The notes: generated by a model from the sequence alone, not told the origin. DNA of 64,000 nucleotides from Streptomyces olivaceoviridis (GCF_014650115.1 NZ_BMUI01000001.1:682001-746000); one strand, 5' to 3'; counted from the first letter of the stretch, positions 1-9,969 are shown. Made by a program: numbers and translations.

Positions 1-608
1 AGGGCCTTCTCCAGCAGGGAGAGGTGCGCGGCCGTGTGCAGGGCCGTGTCCGGCAGCAGGACGGCCTCCGCGTCGGCGGCGTCCGCCGCGCGTGCCAGCG
101 TCAGCACGTCCTCCTCCCCCCAGGTGCCGACCTCCGCCGCCGTGACGATCCCCGAGGACCGCGCGCCGGTCACCTCCAGGCCGCCGGCCCGCAGGAACTC
201 CACGAACAGCGCGGTGACGTCCTCGGGGTAGGTCGCGCCGACGGCGACCCGTCGTACGCCGATCTCCCGGGCCGCGTGCACGAAGGCGAACGACGTCGAC
301 GAGGCCGGCATCCCGGCCACCCGGGCCAGGTTGCGCACCTGCTCCTGGGCGCCCTCCCAGCCGTGCACGAAGCTGCCGCTGGTGCACGCCCACACCACCG
401 TCTCGGCGCCGGCCAGCCGCAGCCCCTCCATGCCCTGGGCGAGCCGGTCGGCGGAGCCCATCTCGCGCAGCGCGTCCACCCGGTGCGCGTCCTCGCCGAT
501 GTCGGTGTGGACCAGGTCCACCCGGATGTCGCTGCCCAGGAGCTGCTCGATGCGTGGATAGTCGTCCTCGGCGGAGTGGCCCGGGTAGAGGAATCCGAGT
601 GCGGTCAT
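1..608 (-). CDS. Asp/Glu racemase / maleate isomerase / EutA-like enzyme, 3' part cut by window edge
   Basis: The ATG lies at 606-608 and the gene runs leftward off the window, so at least 202 residues are visible and the C-terminus is missing. The fold family (aspartate racemase, maleate cis-trans isomerase, arylmalonate decarboxylase, EutA) uses two cysteines facing each other. The first is present as C75 in the motif ACTSGSF. At the second site the motif reads LPDTALHT, so Asp187 replaces the usual Cys. This argues against a standard two-base racemase and closer to one-cysteine relatives such as decarboxylases. It is divergent from the dehydrogenase-amidase-Ehu block, which suggests a shared catabolic role. 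Substrate unknown. Confidence 0.75.
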   Translation of the reverse strand, partial: MTALGFLYPGHSAEDDYPRIEQLLGSDIRVDLVHTDIGEDAHRVDALREMGSADRLAQGMEGLRLAGAETVVWACTSGSFVHGWEGAQEQVRNLARVAGMPASSTSFAFVHAAREIGVRRVAVGATYPEDVTALFVEFLRAGGLEVTGARSSGIVTAAEVGTWGEEDVLTLARAADAADAEAVLLPDTALHTAAHLSLLEKA

Positions 609-892
609 GTCCAGCCTTCCTGCGTCTCGTCTCTTCGGGCAGTACGGGCCACGCGCGGGCGGCGCCCGGCAAGGCCCCACATCCCGGGTACCCAATCGGC
701 GCACCGCAGCCCACCTCGTGACCGGGCCGGCCGGGATCACCGGCATCCGCGCCGGGCTCACACCGGGAGACCGGGGGGCAACGGACCGTGTCCGCGCCCG
801 TGTTGACGAAGGGGGGCCCGGGTGCGAGCGTGGTCGGTCCGGGCACAGTCACCGCACGATCCGCGCATGTCAGACGCCGGGAGCCGCCCCGC

Positions 893-1846
893 ATGACGCC
901 GACCGTCCCCACCGTTGTGGTCCTCGACGCCGATCCGCCGCCCCGGCTCGGCCGCCTCACCGGCCGCGCCCGGATCGTGCACACGGACGCCGCGCACCTG
1001 GCCGAGCGGCTGCCCGGCGCGGATGTGCTGCTGGTGTGGGACTTCACCTCGCACGCGGTACGGCAGGCGTGGCCCGGCGAGGGGCCCCGGCCGCGCTGGG
1101 TGCACACCGCGAGCGCGGGCGTGGACCATCTGATGTGCCCGGAGCTGGCCGCGTCGGACACGGTCGTGACGAACGCGCGCGGGATCTTCGACCAGCCGAT
1201 CGCCGAGTACGTGGCGGCCCTGGTGCTGGCCGCCGCCAAGGACCTGCCGCGCACCCTGGAGCACCAGCGGGAGCGGGTCTGGCGGCACCGGGAGACCCGG
1301 CGGGTGGCGGGCACGCGCGCGTGCGTGGTCGGCTCGGGTCCGATCGGCCGGGCGATCGTCCGGACGCTGAAGGCCCTGGGGGTGACGACGGCGCTGGTCG
1401 GGCGGGTGGCGCGGACCGGCGTGCACGGCCCGGACGACCTGGACCGGCTGATCTCCCGCGCGGACTGGGTGATCGCGGCGGCTCCGCTGACCGAGCGGAC
1501 GTACCGCATGTTCGACGCGCGCCGGTTCGGCGTGATGCAGCCCTCGGCGTTCTTCGTGAACGTCGGCCGGGGCGCCCTGGTCGACGAGGAGGCCCTCGCC
1601 CGGGCGCTGGCCCGGCGCTGGATCGCGGGCGCGGCCCTGGACGTGTTCGCCGCCGAACCGCTGCCCGGGGACAGCCCGCTGTGGGAGCTGCCGGGGCTGA
1701 TCGTGTCCCCGCACATGAGCGGCGACACGGTCGGCTGGCGGGACGAACTGGGCGCGCAGTTCGTGGAGTTGTACGAGCGGTGGGCGGCGGGCAGACCCCT
1801 GCCGAACGTGGTCGACAAGAAGCGTGGTTACGTGCCCGGTCACTGA
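893..1846 (+). CDS. D-2-hydroxyacid dehydrogenase, NAD-dependent
   Basis: A 317-residue cytoplasmic oxidoreductase that should reduce 2-oxoacids to D-2-hydroxyacids or the reverse. The Rossmann motif GSGPIG is at about residues 147-152, the catalytic Arg region NVGRGALVDEEAL at about 221, and the catalytic His lies in SPHMSGD near 272. The ATG at 893 was chosen because homology-like sequence (VPTVVVLDADPP) begins directly after it; an upstream ATG at 788 would add 35 low-complexity residues. It is followed after 28 bp by the amidase, so the two are probably cotranscribed. Confidence 0.85.
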   Translation: MTPTVPTVVVLDADPPPRLGRLTGRARIVHTDAAHLAERLPGADVLLVWDFTSHAVRQAWPGEGPRPRWVHTASAGVDHLMCPELAASDTVVTNARGIFDQPIAEYVAALVLAAAKDLPRTLEHQRERVWRHRETRRVAGTRACVVGSGPIGRAIVRTLKALGVTTALVGRVARTGVHGPDDLDRLISRADWVIAAAPLTERTYRMFDARRFGVMQPSAFFVNVGRGALVDEEALARALARRWIAGAALDVFAAEPLPGDSPLWELPGLIVSPHMSGDTVGWRDELGAQFVELYERWAAGRPLPNVVDKKRGYVPGH

Positions 1847-1874
1847 ATGCCTGTCACCGACCCCTGGAGGGTGC

Positions 1875-3296
1875 ATGCAGCTCACCGACCTGACCGCCGT
1901 CCGGCTCCTCGACGGGTACCGCAAGGGCGAGTTCAGCCCGGTGGAGGTGACCGAGGAGGCGCTGGAGCGGGCGCGGCTCAGCGGGCCGGAGGTGAACGCG
2001 TTCGTGCGGATCACCGAGGAGGACGCGCTCGCCCGCGCCCGGGAGTCGGAGGCGCGCTGGCGGCGCGGGGAGCCGGCCGGGCTGGTCGACGGGGTGCCGG
2101 TGACGGTGAAGGACATCCTGCTGCTGCGCGGCCACCCCACGCTGCGCGGCTCCAGAACAGTTGAAGAGCGGGGGAGTTGGGAGGAGGACGCGCCGCCGGT
2201 GGCCCGGCTGCGCGAGCACGGCGCGGTGTTCCTCGGCAAGACGACCACGCCCGAGTACGGCTGGAAGGGTGTCACCGACTCCCCGCTGACCGGGATCACC
2301 CGCAATCCGTACGACCCCGCGCGCACCGCGGGCGGTTCCAGCGGCGGCAGCGCGGCGGCCGTCGCGCTCGGCGCGGGCCCGCTGTCGCTGGGCACGGACG
2401 GCGGCGGAAGCATCCGTATCCCTGCCGCGTTCTGCGGGATCTTCGGGCTGAAGCCGACGTACGGCAGGGTGCCGCTGTATCCGGCGAGCGCGTTCGGCAC
2501 GCTGTCGCACACCGGGCCGATGACCCGGGACGCGGCCGACGCGGCCCTGCTGCTCGATGTGATCGGCACGCCCGACCCGCGCGACTGGTCGGCGCTGCCG
2601 CCCGCGCCGGGCTCGTTCACCCAGGCGCTGGGAGGCGGTGTGCGGGGGCTGCGGGTGGCGTACTCGCCGTCGCTGGGCGGGCAGGTGCCGGTCCGGCCGA
2701 CGGTCGCCGCGGCGGTACGGCGGGCGGTGGCCGCGCTCGCGGACCTGGGGGCGTACGTGGAGGAGGCCGACCCGGACTTCAGCGACCCGGTGGACGCCTT
2801 CCACACCCTGTGGTTCAGCGGCGCGGCCCGGCTGACCCAGAACTTCTCCCCGCGCCGCCGGCAGTCGCTGGACCCGGGTCTGCGGGAGATCTGCGCGCGG
2901 GGCGCCCGGACGAGCGCGCTGGAGTACCTGGCCGCGGTGGACGTCCGGATGGCCCTCGGCCGGCGGATGGGCCGCTTCCACGAGCGGTACGACCTGCTGG
3001 TGACGCCGACGCTGCCGCTGACGGCGTTCGAGGCGGGGCGGGAAGTGCCGAGGGGTTCGGTGTTCCGGCGCTGGACGGGCTGGACCCCGTTCACCTACCC
3101 GTTCAACCTGACCCAGCAGCCGGCGGCGACCGTGCCGGTGGGGGTGGACGGGGAGGGGCTGCCGGTGGGCATGCAACTCGTCGCCGCCCGGCACCGGGAC
3201 GACCTGGTGCTGCGGGCCGCGCACGCGTTGTACGAAGCCGGCCTGCCCCTCTCGGGGAAGGGCCGTCCGGTGGGGGCCGTCGGCGAGGAGAAGTGA
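1875..3296 (+). CDS. Amidase (amidase-signature family)
   Basis: A 473-residue amidase-signature hydrolase using the Ser-cisSer-Lys triad. The Lys is in PVTVKDILL near residue 78 and the Gly/Ser-rich signature GGSSGGSAAAVALG is at about residues 155-168, followed by LGTDGGGSIRIPAAFCG. Length is normal for the family. The ATG at 1875 is preceded by GGAGG at 1866-1870. Placed between a D-hydroxyacid dehydrogenase and an importer for small polar compounds, it probably hydrolyses an imported amide or a carboxamide intermediate. The substrate cannot be read from the sequence. Confidence 0.85.
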   Translation: MQLTDLTAVRLLDGYRKGEFSPVEVTEEALERARLSGPEVNAFVRITEEDALARARESEARWRRGEPAGLVDGVPVTVKDILLLRGHPTLRGSRTVEERGSWEEDAPPVARLREHGAVFLGKTTTPEYGWKGVTDSPLTGITRNPYDPARTAGGSSGGSAAAVALGAGPLSLGTDGGGSIRIPAAFCGIFGLKPTYGRVPLYPASAFGTLSHTGPMTRDAADAALLLDVIGTPDPRDWSALPPAPGSFTQALGGGVRGLRVAYSPSLGGQVPVRPTVAAAVRRAVAALADLGAYVEEADPDFSDPVDAFHTLWFSGAARLTQNFSPRRRQSLDPGLREICARGARTSALEYLAAVDVRMALGRRMGRFHERYDLLVTPTLPLTAFEAGREVPRGSVFRRWTGWTPFTYPFNLTQQPAATVPVGVDGEGLPVGMQLVAARHRDDLVLRAAHALYEAGLPLSGKGRPVGAVGEEK

Positions 3297-3504
3297 CCGA
3301 GGCCGCCGGGGATCGGGGTGACCGTCGGGTTCTCCGGTGTGGGTTCCGTGGAGGCGGAGGGCGGGAAGAGGGCGCAGGTCTCGTCGCGCACGTACGTGAC
3401 GTGGAGACCTCGCAGGTCAGGGGCGCGCGGTCGGTCGAAATGCCTGCCGTCGGCCGGCAAAACCAGGGTGCATAGCCCGATTTCGGTTGGGTAGCCGCGC
3501 CGCC

Positions 3505-4410
3505 ATGGCTCCACCACTTGGCAACGACGTACACACCATCCGGCCGGAACACAGACACACCCGGCGCTCGGTGCTCGCGGGTCTCGCCGCGCTGGGCGCG
3601 GCGGGCTGCACCCGCGTGGCGTCGGCGTCCGGGAAGAACGGCGGCGATCTGCTGGAGCGGCTGCGCGCGCAGGGTGTCGTACGGCTCGGGATCGCCGGGG
3701 AGATCCCGTTCGGGTACATCGACAAGAACGGCGAGCTGACCGGGGAGGCGCCGGAGCTGGCGAAGGCCGTCTTCGAGCGGCTCGGCGTGGACCGGGTGCA
3801 GCCGGTGCCGACGGAGTTCGGCTCGCTGATCCCCGGACTGAAGTCGCAGCAGTTCGACGTGGTGGCCGCGGGCATGTACGTCACCCCGGACCGCTGCGAA
3901 CAGGTGATCTTCGCGGACCCCGACTACCGGATGCCGGACGCCTTCATCGTCCGCAAGGGCAACCCGCTGGGCCTGCGCACCTACGCCGACGCGCTGCGGA
4001 GGCACGCCAGGGCGGCCACCGGCACCGGGTACGCGCAGATCCAGCACGCGGTGGAGGCGGGCTACAAGGAGAACGACCTCGTCATCGTCCCGGACCAGGT
4101 CGCCGGGCTGAACGCGGTGGAGTCGGGGCGGGTCGACCTGTTCGCGGCCACGGCCGTCACCGCCCGGCTCGTCGCCCGGGGCTCCGCCAAGGCCGAGTCG
4201 ACCGAGCCGTTCGTCGCGCTCGTCGACGGAAAACCGAAGGTGGACGGCGGCGCGTTCGCGTTCCGGCCGACGGAGACCCGGCTGCGCGACGCCTTCAACG
4301 CCGAGCTGCACAAGCTGCGCCGCAGCGGTGAGCTGTACCGGATCGTGCGGCCCTTCGGCTTCACCAAGGCCGAGATGACGACCCTGACCGCGAAGGAGTT
4401 GTGCGGCTGA
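3505..4410 (+). CDS. ehuB: EhuB-like amino-acid/ectoine ABC substrate-binding lipoprotein
   Basis: A 301-residue solute-binding protein of the polar amino-acid family (SBP_bac_3). The N-terminus has a twin arginine (R20-R21) followed by a hydrophobic stretch and a lipobox ending in Cys35 (LGAAGC), so it is exported and lipid-anchored. The mature part contains the family features VRLGIAGEIPFGYID and FDVVAAGMYVTPDRC. The ATG at 3505 is used; a TTG at 3487 is possible and neither has a strong ribosome site. Its stop overlaps the start of the next permease gene (TGATG). Ectoine specificity is inferred from family resemblance only. Confidence 0.8.
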   Translation: MAPPLGNDVHTIRPEHRHTRRSVLAGLAALGAAGCTRVASASGKNGGDLLERLRAQGVVRLGIAGEIPFGYIDKNGELTGEAPELAKAVFERLGVDRVQPVPTEFGSLIPGLKSQQFDVVAAGMYVTPDRCEQVIFADPDYRMPDAFIVRKGNPLGLRTYADALRRHARAATGTGYAQIQHAVEAGYKENDLVIVPDQVAGLNAVESGRVDLFAATAVTARLVARGSAKAESTEPFVALVDGKPKVDGGAFAFRPTETRLRDAFNAELHKLRRSGELYRIVRPFGFTKAEMTTLTAKELCG

Positions 4411-5057
4411 TGACTGCGGGACTCTGGGAACTCGTCCTCCGGGGCACCGGCACCACGGTGCAGTTGCTGGTGTACAGCGGGCTGCTCGCCGCCGCGGTGG
4501 CGTTCGTCGCCGGTGCCGCCCGCACCCACCGGTCGCGGCTCGTCCGCTTCGTCGCGGCGCTCTACACCGAGGTGTTCCGCGGCACGTCGGCGCTGGTGAT
4601 GATCTTCTGGGTGTTCTTCGTGCTGCCGGTCGCGTTCGGCTGGCAGCTGGTGCCGATGTGGGCCGGCACGCTCGCGCTGGGCCTGACCTACGGCGCGTAC
4701 GGCGCGGAGATCGTGCGCGGCGCCCTGGTGGCGGTGGACCCGGCCCAGCGGGAGGGCGGGATCGCGCTCGGCTTCTCGCCCTGGCAGCGGCTGCGGCTGA
4801 TCCTGCTGCCGCAGGCGGTGCCGGAGATGATCCCGTCCTTCTCCAACCTGCTGGTCGAACTGCTCAAGGGCACCGCGCTGGTGTCCATCACGGGCATGGG
4901 CGACCTGGCCTTCAGCGGCAACCTGGTCCGCCTCGCCCTCCAGCAGAGCGGCCAGATCTACGCGTACCTGCTGCTGATCTACTTCGTGATCGCGTTCCTG
5001 CTCACCCGCGGGATGCGGGGTCTTGAGCGCCGGCTGAAGGCGGAGGTGGCCCGATGA
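4410..5057 (+). CDS. ehuC: EhuC-like polar amino-acid ABC permease
   Basis: A 215-residue inner-membrane permease of the HisMQ/Ehu type. The conserved N-terminal entry TGTTVQLLVYSG and the EAA-like cytoplasmic loop EGGIALGFSPWQRLRLILLP are present. The start ATG overlaps the last base of the binding-protein stop, and the end overlaps the next permease by four bases (ATGA), which indicates translational coupling. It should pair with the following permease as a heterodimer. Confidence 0.85.
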   Translation: MTAGLWELVLRGTGTTVQLLVYSGLLAAAVAFVAGAARTHRSRLVRFVAALYTEVFRGTSALVMIFWVFFVLPVAFGWQLVPMWAGTLALGLTYGAYGAEIVRGALVAVDPAQREGGIALGFSPWQRLRLILLPQAVPEMIPSFSNLLVELLKGTALVSITGMGDLAFSGNLVRLALQQSGQIYAYLLLIYFVIAFLLTRGMRGLERRLKAEVAR

Positions 5058-5693
5058 CCTGGGACTGGGGAGCGGTCGCCGACTTCCTGCCGTACTTCTG
5101 GAAGGGCCTGGTCGTCACCCTGGAGGCGCTGGCCCTGGGGTCGCTGATCTCGTTCGCGCTGGGCCTGGTGTGGACGCTGCTGCTGCGGACGCCGACCCGG
5201 TGGGTGCGCTGGCCGGTGGGGGTCTTCACGGAGTTCGTGCGGGACACCCCGCTGCTGGTGCAGCTGTTCTTCCTGTTCTACGTGCTGCCCGAGACGGGCG
5301 TGACCCTGTCCCCGCTGACCACCGGGGTCCTCGGGCTCGGGCTGCACTACTCGACGTACACGATGCAGGTCTACCGGGCCGGCATCGAGGCGGTGCCGGC
5401 GGGCCAGTGGGAGGCCGCGACGGCGCTCAGCCTGCCGGTGCGGCGCACCTGGGCGGCGGTGATCCTGCCGCAGGCCGTCCGCCGGGTGGTGCCGCCGCTC
5501 GGCAACTACGTCATCGCGATGCTGAAGGACACGCCGATGCTGATGACCATCGGCGTGCTGGAGATGCTGGGCCGGGCACGGCTCGTCTCCCAGCAGCACT
5601 TCCAGTTCACCGAGCCCCTGACGGTGATCGGGATCGCCTTCATCGTCGTCTCCTACCTGGCCTCCCTTTGTCTGCGCACCCTGGAGCGACGCC

Positions 5694-5704
<11 letters not shown>
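5054..5704 (+). CDS. ehuD: EhuD-like polar amino-acid ABC permease
   Basis: A 216-residue membrane permease of the same family as its upstream neighbour. It shows GLVVTLEALALGSLISFALG at the N-terminus, the substrate-path motif EFVRDTPLLVQLFF, and an EAA loop around QWEAATALSLPVRRTWAAVI. It overlaps the upstream gene by four bases and the ATPase gene downstream by eleven. Tight overlaps across all four genes mark one transcription unit with fixed subunit ratios. Confidence 0.85.
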
Positions 5705-6476
<772 letters not shown>

Positions 6477-6540
6477 AACGCGGCCCTGGGCGCGCGGGGG
6501 CGCGGGGAAGAGCCGAGGTCCGCTCGCCGGGGAATGACCA

Positions 6541-6552
6541 TGGCATATGCCA
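6541..6552. promoter_or_regulatory. Perfect 12-bp palindrome upstream of the IclR gene
   Basis: TGGCATATGCCA is a perfect palindrome lying 131 bp upstream of the IclR start and 65 bp after the ATPase stop. IclR proteins commonly bind short palindromes near their own promoters, so this is a candidate autoregulatory operator. I did not find a second copy near 609-892 or 3297-3504, which weakens the case that it also controls the importer. Confidence 0.35.
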
Positions 6553-6682
6553 GCGGGTTGTCGTCCCGGTTGGCGGCACGGACAAGCGGGGCGCAATCTG
6601 GCAACCCCCTCTCCCCCGTGCCGCTTTGACGGCTATCGTGGACACGATCCGCCGACCCGGGTCGTGGCCGAGGGGGAACGAC

Positions 6683-7435
6683 ATGAGGATCGAGCCGACC
6701 GCCCCGTACCACTCCGCCCAGGACGCGCTGCGCGTGCTGGAGACCGTGGCCCGGCACCCCGCCGGCGCCACCGACACCGAGCTGGCCCGCCGCACCGGCC
6801 TCGGCACCGAGCGGCTCACCGCCCTGCTGCGCATGCTGCGCCGCGAGGGCTACGTCGAGCAGATCGCCGACGGGGCGTACGTCACCGGTGACACCCTGCG
6901 CCGGATCACCTCGGCGCACGACCGGGAGCGGGCCCTGCGCGAGAAGCTCCAGCTCACCCTGGACCGGCTGCGCGACTCGGTCGGCGCGGCCGTCTACCTC
7001 AGCCGGTACCTGGACGGCGAGGTCCGGGTCACCCAGTACGCCGCCGGACCGGCCGCCCCGGCGGTCAACGAGTGGGTGGACTTCCGCTACTCGGCCCATG
7101 CCACCGCCGCGGGCAAGAGTCTGCTGACCCAGCTGGACCACAACGCCCGCCGCGATCACCTCTCCCGGCACAAGATGGCCCGCCTCACCTCGCGCACCAT
7201 CACGAGCGACAAGCTGCTGCTGTCCCGGCTGGAGTCGCAGCCGCCGACGGTGCCGGTGCTCGATCTCCAGGAGTACGCGGTCGGCACGGTCTGCGCGGCC
7301 GTACCGCTCACCGCGGGCTCCACGGTCGGCTGTCTGGCCGTCTCGCTCCCGCTGGAGCACGCGCACCGGCTGAAGCGGGCGGCGGAGACGCTGAACCGGA
7401 ACGCGGCTCCGGTGGTCCTGTCGCTGACGATCTGA
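6683..7435 (+). CDS. IclR-family transcriptional regulator
   Basis: A 250-residue regulator with an N-terminal winged helix-turn-helix (SAQDALRVLETVARHPAGAT then LARRTGLGTERLTALLRMLR, about residues 10-60) and a C-terminal effector-binding domain containing the typical AHATAAGKSLL and a late SLPLEHAHRLKRAAETL. The ATG at 6683 follows GAGGGGGAACGAC, which holds a purine-rich ribosome site. It directly follows the Ehu transport genes and is the likely local regulator of that block, responding to a small carboxylate or amino-acid-like ligand. Confidence 0.85.
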   Translation: MRIEPTAPYHSAQDALRVLETVARHPAGATDTELARRTGLGTERLTALLRMLRREGYVEQIADGAYVTGDTLRRITSAHDRERALREKLQLTLDRLRDSVGAAVYLSRYLDGEVRVTQYAAGPAAPAVNEWVDFRYSAHATAAGKSLLTQLDHNARRDHLSRHKMARLTSRTITSDKLLLSRLESQPPTVPVLDLQEYAVGTVCAAVPLTAGSTVGCLAVSLPLEHAHRLKRAAETLNRNAAPVVLSLTI

Positions 7436-7530
7436 GGAACACATGGGTGGTCACGACCACCGCCCGGGACCAGGTAGTATTTTCTGTGTCGCCAGCCGCG
7501 GAAACAAAACCCACGGCGGGCGGGAGTCAT

Positions 7531-7604
7531 GCGCCGCTAGCTCAGTTGGTTAGAGCAGCTGACTCTTAATCAGCGGGTCCGGGGTTCGAGTCCCTGGCGG
7601 CGCA
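7531..7604 (+). tRNA. tRNA-Lys (CTT)
   Basis: A 74-nt cloverleaf: acceptor GCGCCGC pairs with GCGGCGC, discriminator A at 7604, anticodon loop CTCTTAA giving anticodon CTT, and T-loop GTTCGAGTCC. CCA is not encoded. The sequence is identical to the second tRNA-Lys at 13400-13473. An AT-richer stretch with TAGTAT about 55 bp upstream may be its -10 element. Confidence 0.95.
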
Positions 7605-9219
7605 CAGATGAGGGGCCCTTCGCGGAAGCGAGGGGCCCTTCGGCGTCCTCCCTGGTCAGTCGGCGGTACGAGTCCTCGCCCGGTGGGCGCCACCACACCG
7701 GGTCGGGGCACGTGAAGCCCTCCCTGCGCAGCCGGGCCCGCTCGATCTTGTTCGTGGCCGTCACCGGCATCCGCTGCACCACCCGCACGAACCGGGGAGC
7801 CATCTTCGTGCCGAGGTCCGGCTGGGCCCGCAGGAACGCGGCGAACCCCGCGGGGTCGAAGGTCCCGGCGATGGTCGCCATCACCTGGTCCCCGGTGACC
7901 GGGTCCGGGATGCCGTACACGGCGACGGCGTCCGCGCCCGGGTACCGGGCCACGATGTTCTCGATCATCGCGGCGGCCAGGTTCTCCCCGTCGACGCGGA
8001 TCCGGTCGTCGGTGCGGCCGGCGAAGTACAGATGGCCGGCCGCGTCCCGGTAGAAGAGGTCGCCCGTCCAGTACGCCCCTCCCCGGCGCCGCTCGGCCTC
8101 GGCGGCAGGGTTGCGCCAGTAGCCCTCGAAGGGGTTCGGGCCGCGGTTGACCAGCTCGCCGATCGCCTCCTCCCCGTTCAGCAGCCGTCCGGCACCGTCG
8201 AAGGCGGCGGGCGGGCACTCCCGCCCGGTGACCGGGTCCAGCACCACCAGGCCGGGCCCGGCCGGACCGACCGCACCCGCCGGGGTCCCGGGCGCCCACC
8301 GGATCGCCGCCCCGCCCTCCGAGGAGCCGTACCCCTCCACCAGCGGCACCCCGAAGCGCCGCTCGAAGGCCGCCGCGTCCACCGCGCCCGCCTCCGTGCC
8401 GAAGCCGAGCCGCAGGGTGTGGTCGCGGTCGTCGGGGCGCGGCTCGGTGGCGAGGAGGTACTGGACGGCCCGGCCGACGTAGGTGAAGTAGGTCACGCGG
8501 TAGCGGCGTACGTCGGGCAGGAAGCCGGAGGCGGAGAAGCGGCGGCGCAGCGCCACCCCGGCGCCGGCGGCCAGCGCGGGCGCCCAGTCCGCGATCACCG
8601 CGTTGCCGTGGAACATCGGCATGCAGAGGTAGTGCACGTCGTCCGCGCGGACGTCGAACTGGCGGACCAGGGCCTGCCCGGCCGCCGCCAGCCGCCCCTG
8701 GGAGCAGAGCGCGGCCTTGGGGGCGCCGGTGGAGCCGGAGGTGAAGTACAGCAGGAGCCGGTCGGCCGGGGACGCCCGGGAGGGGTCGGGTGCGGCACCG
8801 GCGTAGGGCGCGAGGAGGGCGGCGTACTCCGGGGTGTCCGTGACGAGCAGCCGTACTCCGGGCAGGTCGAGCCCGGCCAGCAGCGGCAGGTGGGCCCGCT
8901 CGGTGACCAGCAGCGCGCACTCGGTGTGCCGGATGTCCCGGGCCAGCTCGGGGCCGCGCCGGGTGGGGTTGATCCCGGCGACGGCCGCCGCCGCGAGGGC
9001 CGCGGCGCCGAGCCAGAGCGGGAACTCCTCGGTGTTGTCGAGCAGCACCCCGAGGTGCGGTACGGCACCGGGCGGGAGCAGGTCGGTCAGCAGCGCGGCC
9101 CGGGCGGCGGCACCGGCGGCCACCTCGTGGTGGGTCAGCATCCGCTCCTCGCACCACAGCCCCGGCCGGTGATCACCCCAGCGCGCCGCGACCAGCGCGG
9201 CGACCGTCGTGGACTCCAT
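7570..9219 (-). CDS. Acyl-CoA ligase (AMP-binding family)
   Basis: A 549-residue adenylate-forming ligase that would activate a fatty or aromatic acid to its CoA ester. The phosphate loop YFTSGSTGAPKAA is near residue 177, GYGSSEGG near 297, YWTGDLFYRDAAG and GRTDDRIRVDGEN around 395-420, and the C-terminal lysine motif NKIERARLRREGF near 500. The only in-frame stop is at 7570-7572, so the last codons lie antisense to the 3' half of tRNA-Lys and cover its terminator. The conserved domain ends about 40 residues earlier, so the tail is probably non-essential. Substrate unknown. Confidence 0.82.
   Translation of the reverse strand: MESTTVAALVAARWGDHRPGLWCEERMLTHHEVAAGAAARAALLTDLLPPGAVPHLGVLLDNTEEFPLWLGAAALAAAAVAGINPTRRGPELARDIRHTECALLVTERAHLPLLAGLDLPGVRLLVTDTPEYAALLAPYAGAAPDPSRASPADRLLLYFTSGSTGAPKAALCSQGRLAAAGQALVRQFDVRADDVHYLCMPMFHGNAVIADWAPALAAGAGVALRRRFSASGFLPDVRRYRVTYFTYVGRAVQYLLATEPRPDDRDHTLRLGFGTEAGAVDAAAFERRFGVPLVEGYGSSEGGAAIRWAPGTPAGAVGPAGPGLVVLDPVTGRECPPAAFDGAGRLLNGEEAIGELVNRGPNPFEGYWRNPAAEAERRRGGAYWTGDLFYRDAAGHLYFAGRTDDRIRVDGENLAAAMIENIVARYPGADAVAVYGIPDPVTGDQVMATIAGTFDPAGFAAFLRAQPDLGTKMAPRFVRVVQRMPVTATNKIERARLRREGFTCPDPVWWRPPGEDSYRRLTREDAEGPLASAKGPSSVRRQGLEPRTR
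7613..7638. terminator. Hairpin terminator after tRNA-Lys
   Basis: A perfect 11-bp stem, GGGCCCTTCGC with GCGAGGGGCCC (one G-T pair), closes a GGAA tetraloop and is followed by TTC. It lies nine bases past the tRNA and inside the 3' end of the opposing acyl-CoA ligase gene, so it may stop transcription from both sides. The second tRNA-Lys has a very similar hairpin. Confidence 0.75.
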
Positions 9220-9259
9220 GGCGCGGCACGGTAACTGACATGGCGTCAGATGTGGAGGG

Positions 9260-9724
9260 CTACGGCAGCAGGCCGTCCGACTCGGCGAAGGCGACGTGGG
9301 CGAGGACGATGAGGCCGACGCAGAAGGAGCCGGCGACGCCGAGGAGGGCCAGCCCGAAGCCGGTGCCGACGGCGAGCCTGCCGGGCGTCGGCGGCAGCGC
9401 GGTGGCCCGCTGGGGAAGCTCCGGGAGATAGCGCACGGTCACGAAGTCGCCCTCCAGGACGGTCGCGGGACCGTCCTCCTCCTCGAAGCGGACGGTGCGG
9501 CCCTCGCGGGTGGTGAACTCGTAGACGTGGTGCACGGTCGTGCGCACGGAGGTGTCCCCGCCGCCCCCGCTGGTCGTGGTGAACATCCGCAGGCAGCGCG
9601 CCTCGGCGGTCAGCCCGTGCGTCCACGCCCTGCTCAGCCGTCGGGCACGGCGGACGAGCAGGTACGCGGCGAAGGCGAACCCCGCGATCATGAGGCTGGG
9701 CACGGCGTAGAACAAGAGCTCCAT
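9260..9724 (-). CDS. DUF3592 membrane protein
   Basis: A 154-residue protein with one transmembrane helix at about residues 4-24 and another near the C-terminus (about 118-142). Between them lies a small beta-rich domain (VYEFTTREGRTVRFEE, FVTVRYLPE) typical of DUF3592. Function is not known for the family. It is 40 bp downstream of the ligase start and on the same strand, but no shared role is evident. Confidence 0.7.
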   Translation of the reverse strand: MELLFYAVPSLMIAGFAFAAYLLVRRARRLSRAWTHGLTAEARCLRMFTTTSGGGGDTSVRTTVHHVYEFTTREGRTVRFEEEDGPATVLEGDFVTVRYLPELPQRATALPPTPGRLAVGTGFGLALLGVAGSFCVGLIVLAHVAFAESDGLLP

Positions 9725-9969
9725 GAGATCCCCCGCGGTCAGGTACGCCGCCCCGCTCGGCCGGCGTGCGAGGAACGTACCCGGCGCGAGGCGCGGACCG
9801 CCTCAAGGGAAGCTCAGTATCAGAATCGGGACAATGTGATCCACTCGTGCGCGACGGGGACCGCGCAGCCCGCGAGCCGCTGCCGCGTCCATGGCGCCCG
9901 CCACCCGCCCGCACGGCCCCGGACCCGCGTGCGCCGGTGCCGGCGCACGCGGACCTTGCCCCGTGGGGG

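Noticed and set aside
758..3094. Long open frame on the minus strand opposite the dehydrogenase and amidase
   Set aside because: Arginine/serine/proline-rich composition and no motifs; it is the antisense shadow of two clear genes in a high-GC genome.
3095..3517. Minus-strand frame of 140 codons in the gap before ehuB, with some protein-like text near its start
   Set aside because: Half of it lies antisense to the amidase, it has no ribosome site and no family match I can name. I cannot exclude a decayed small gene in 3297-3517.
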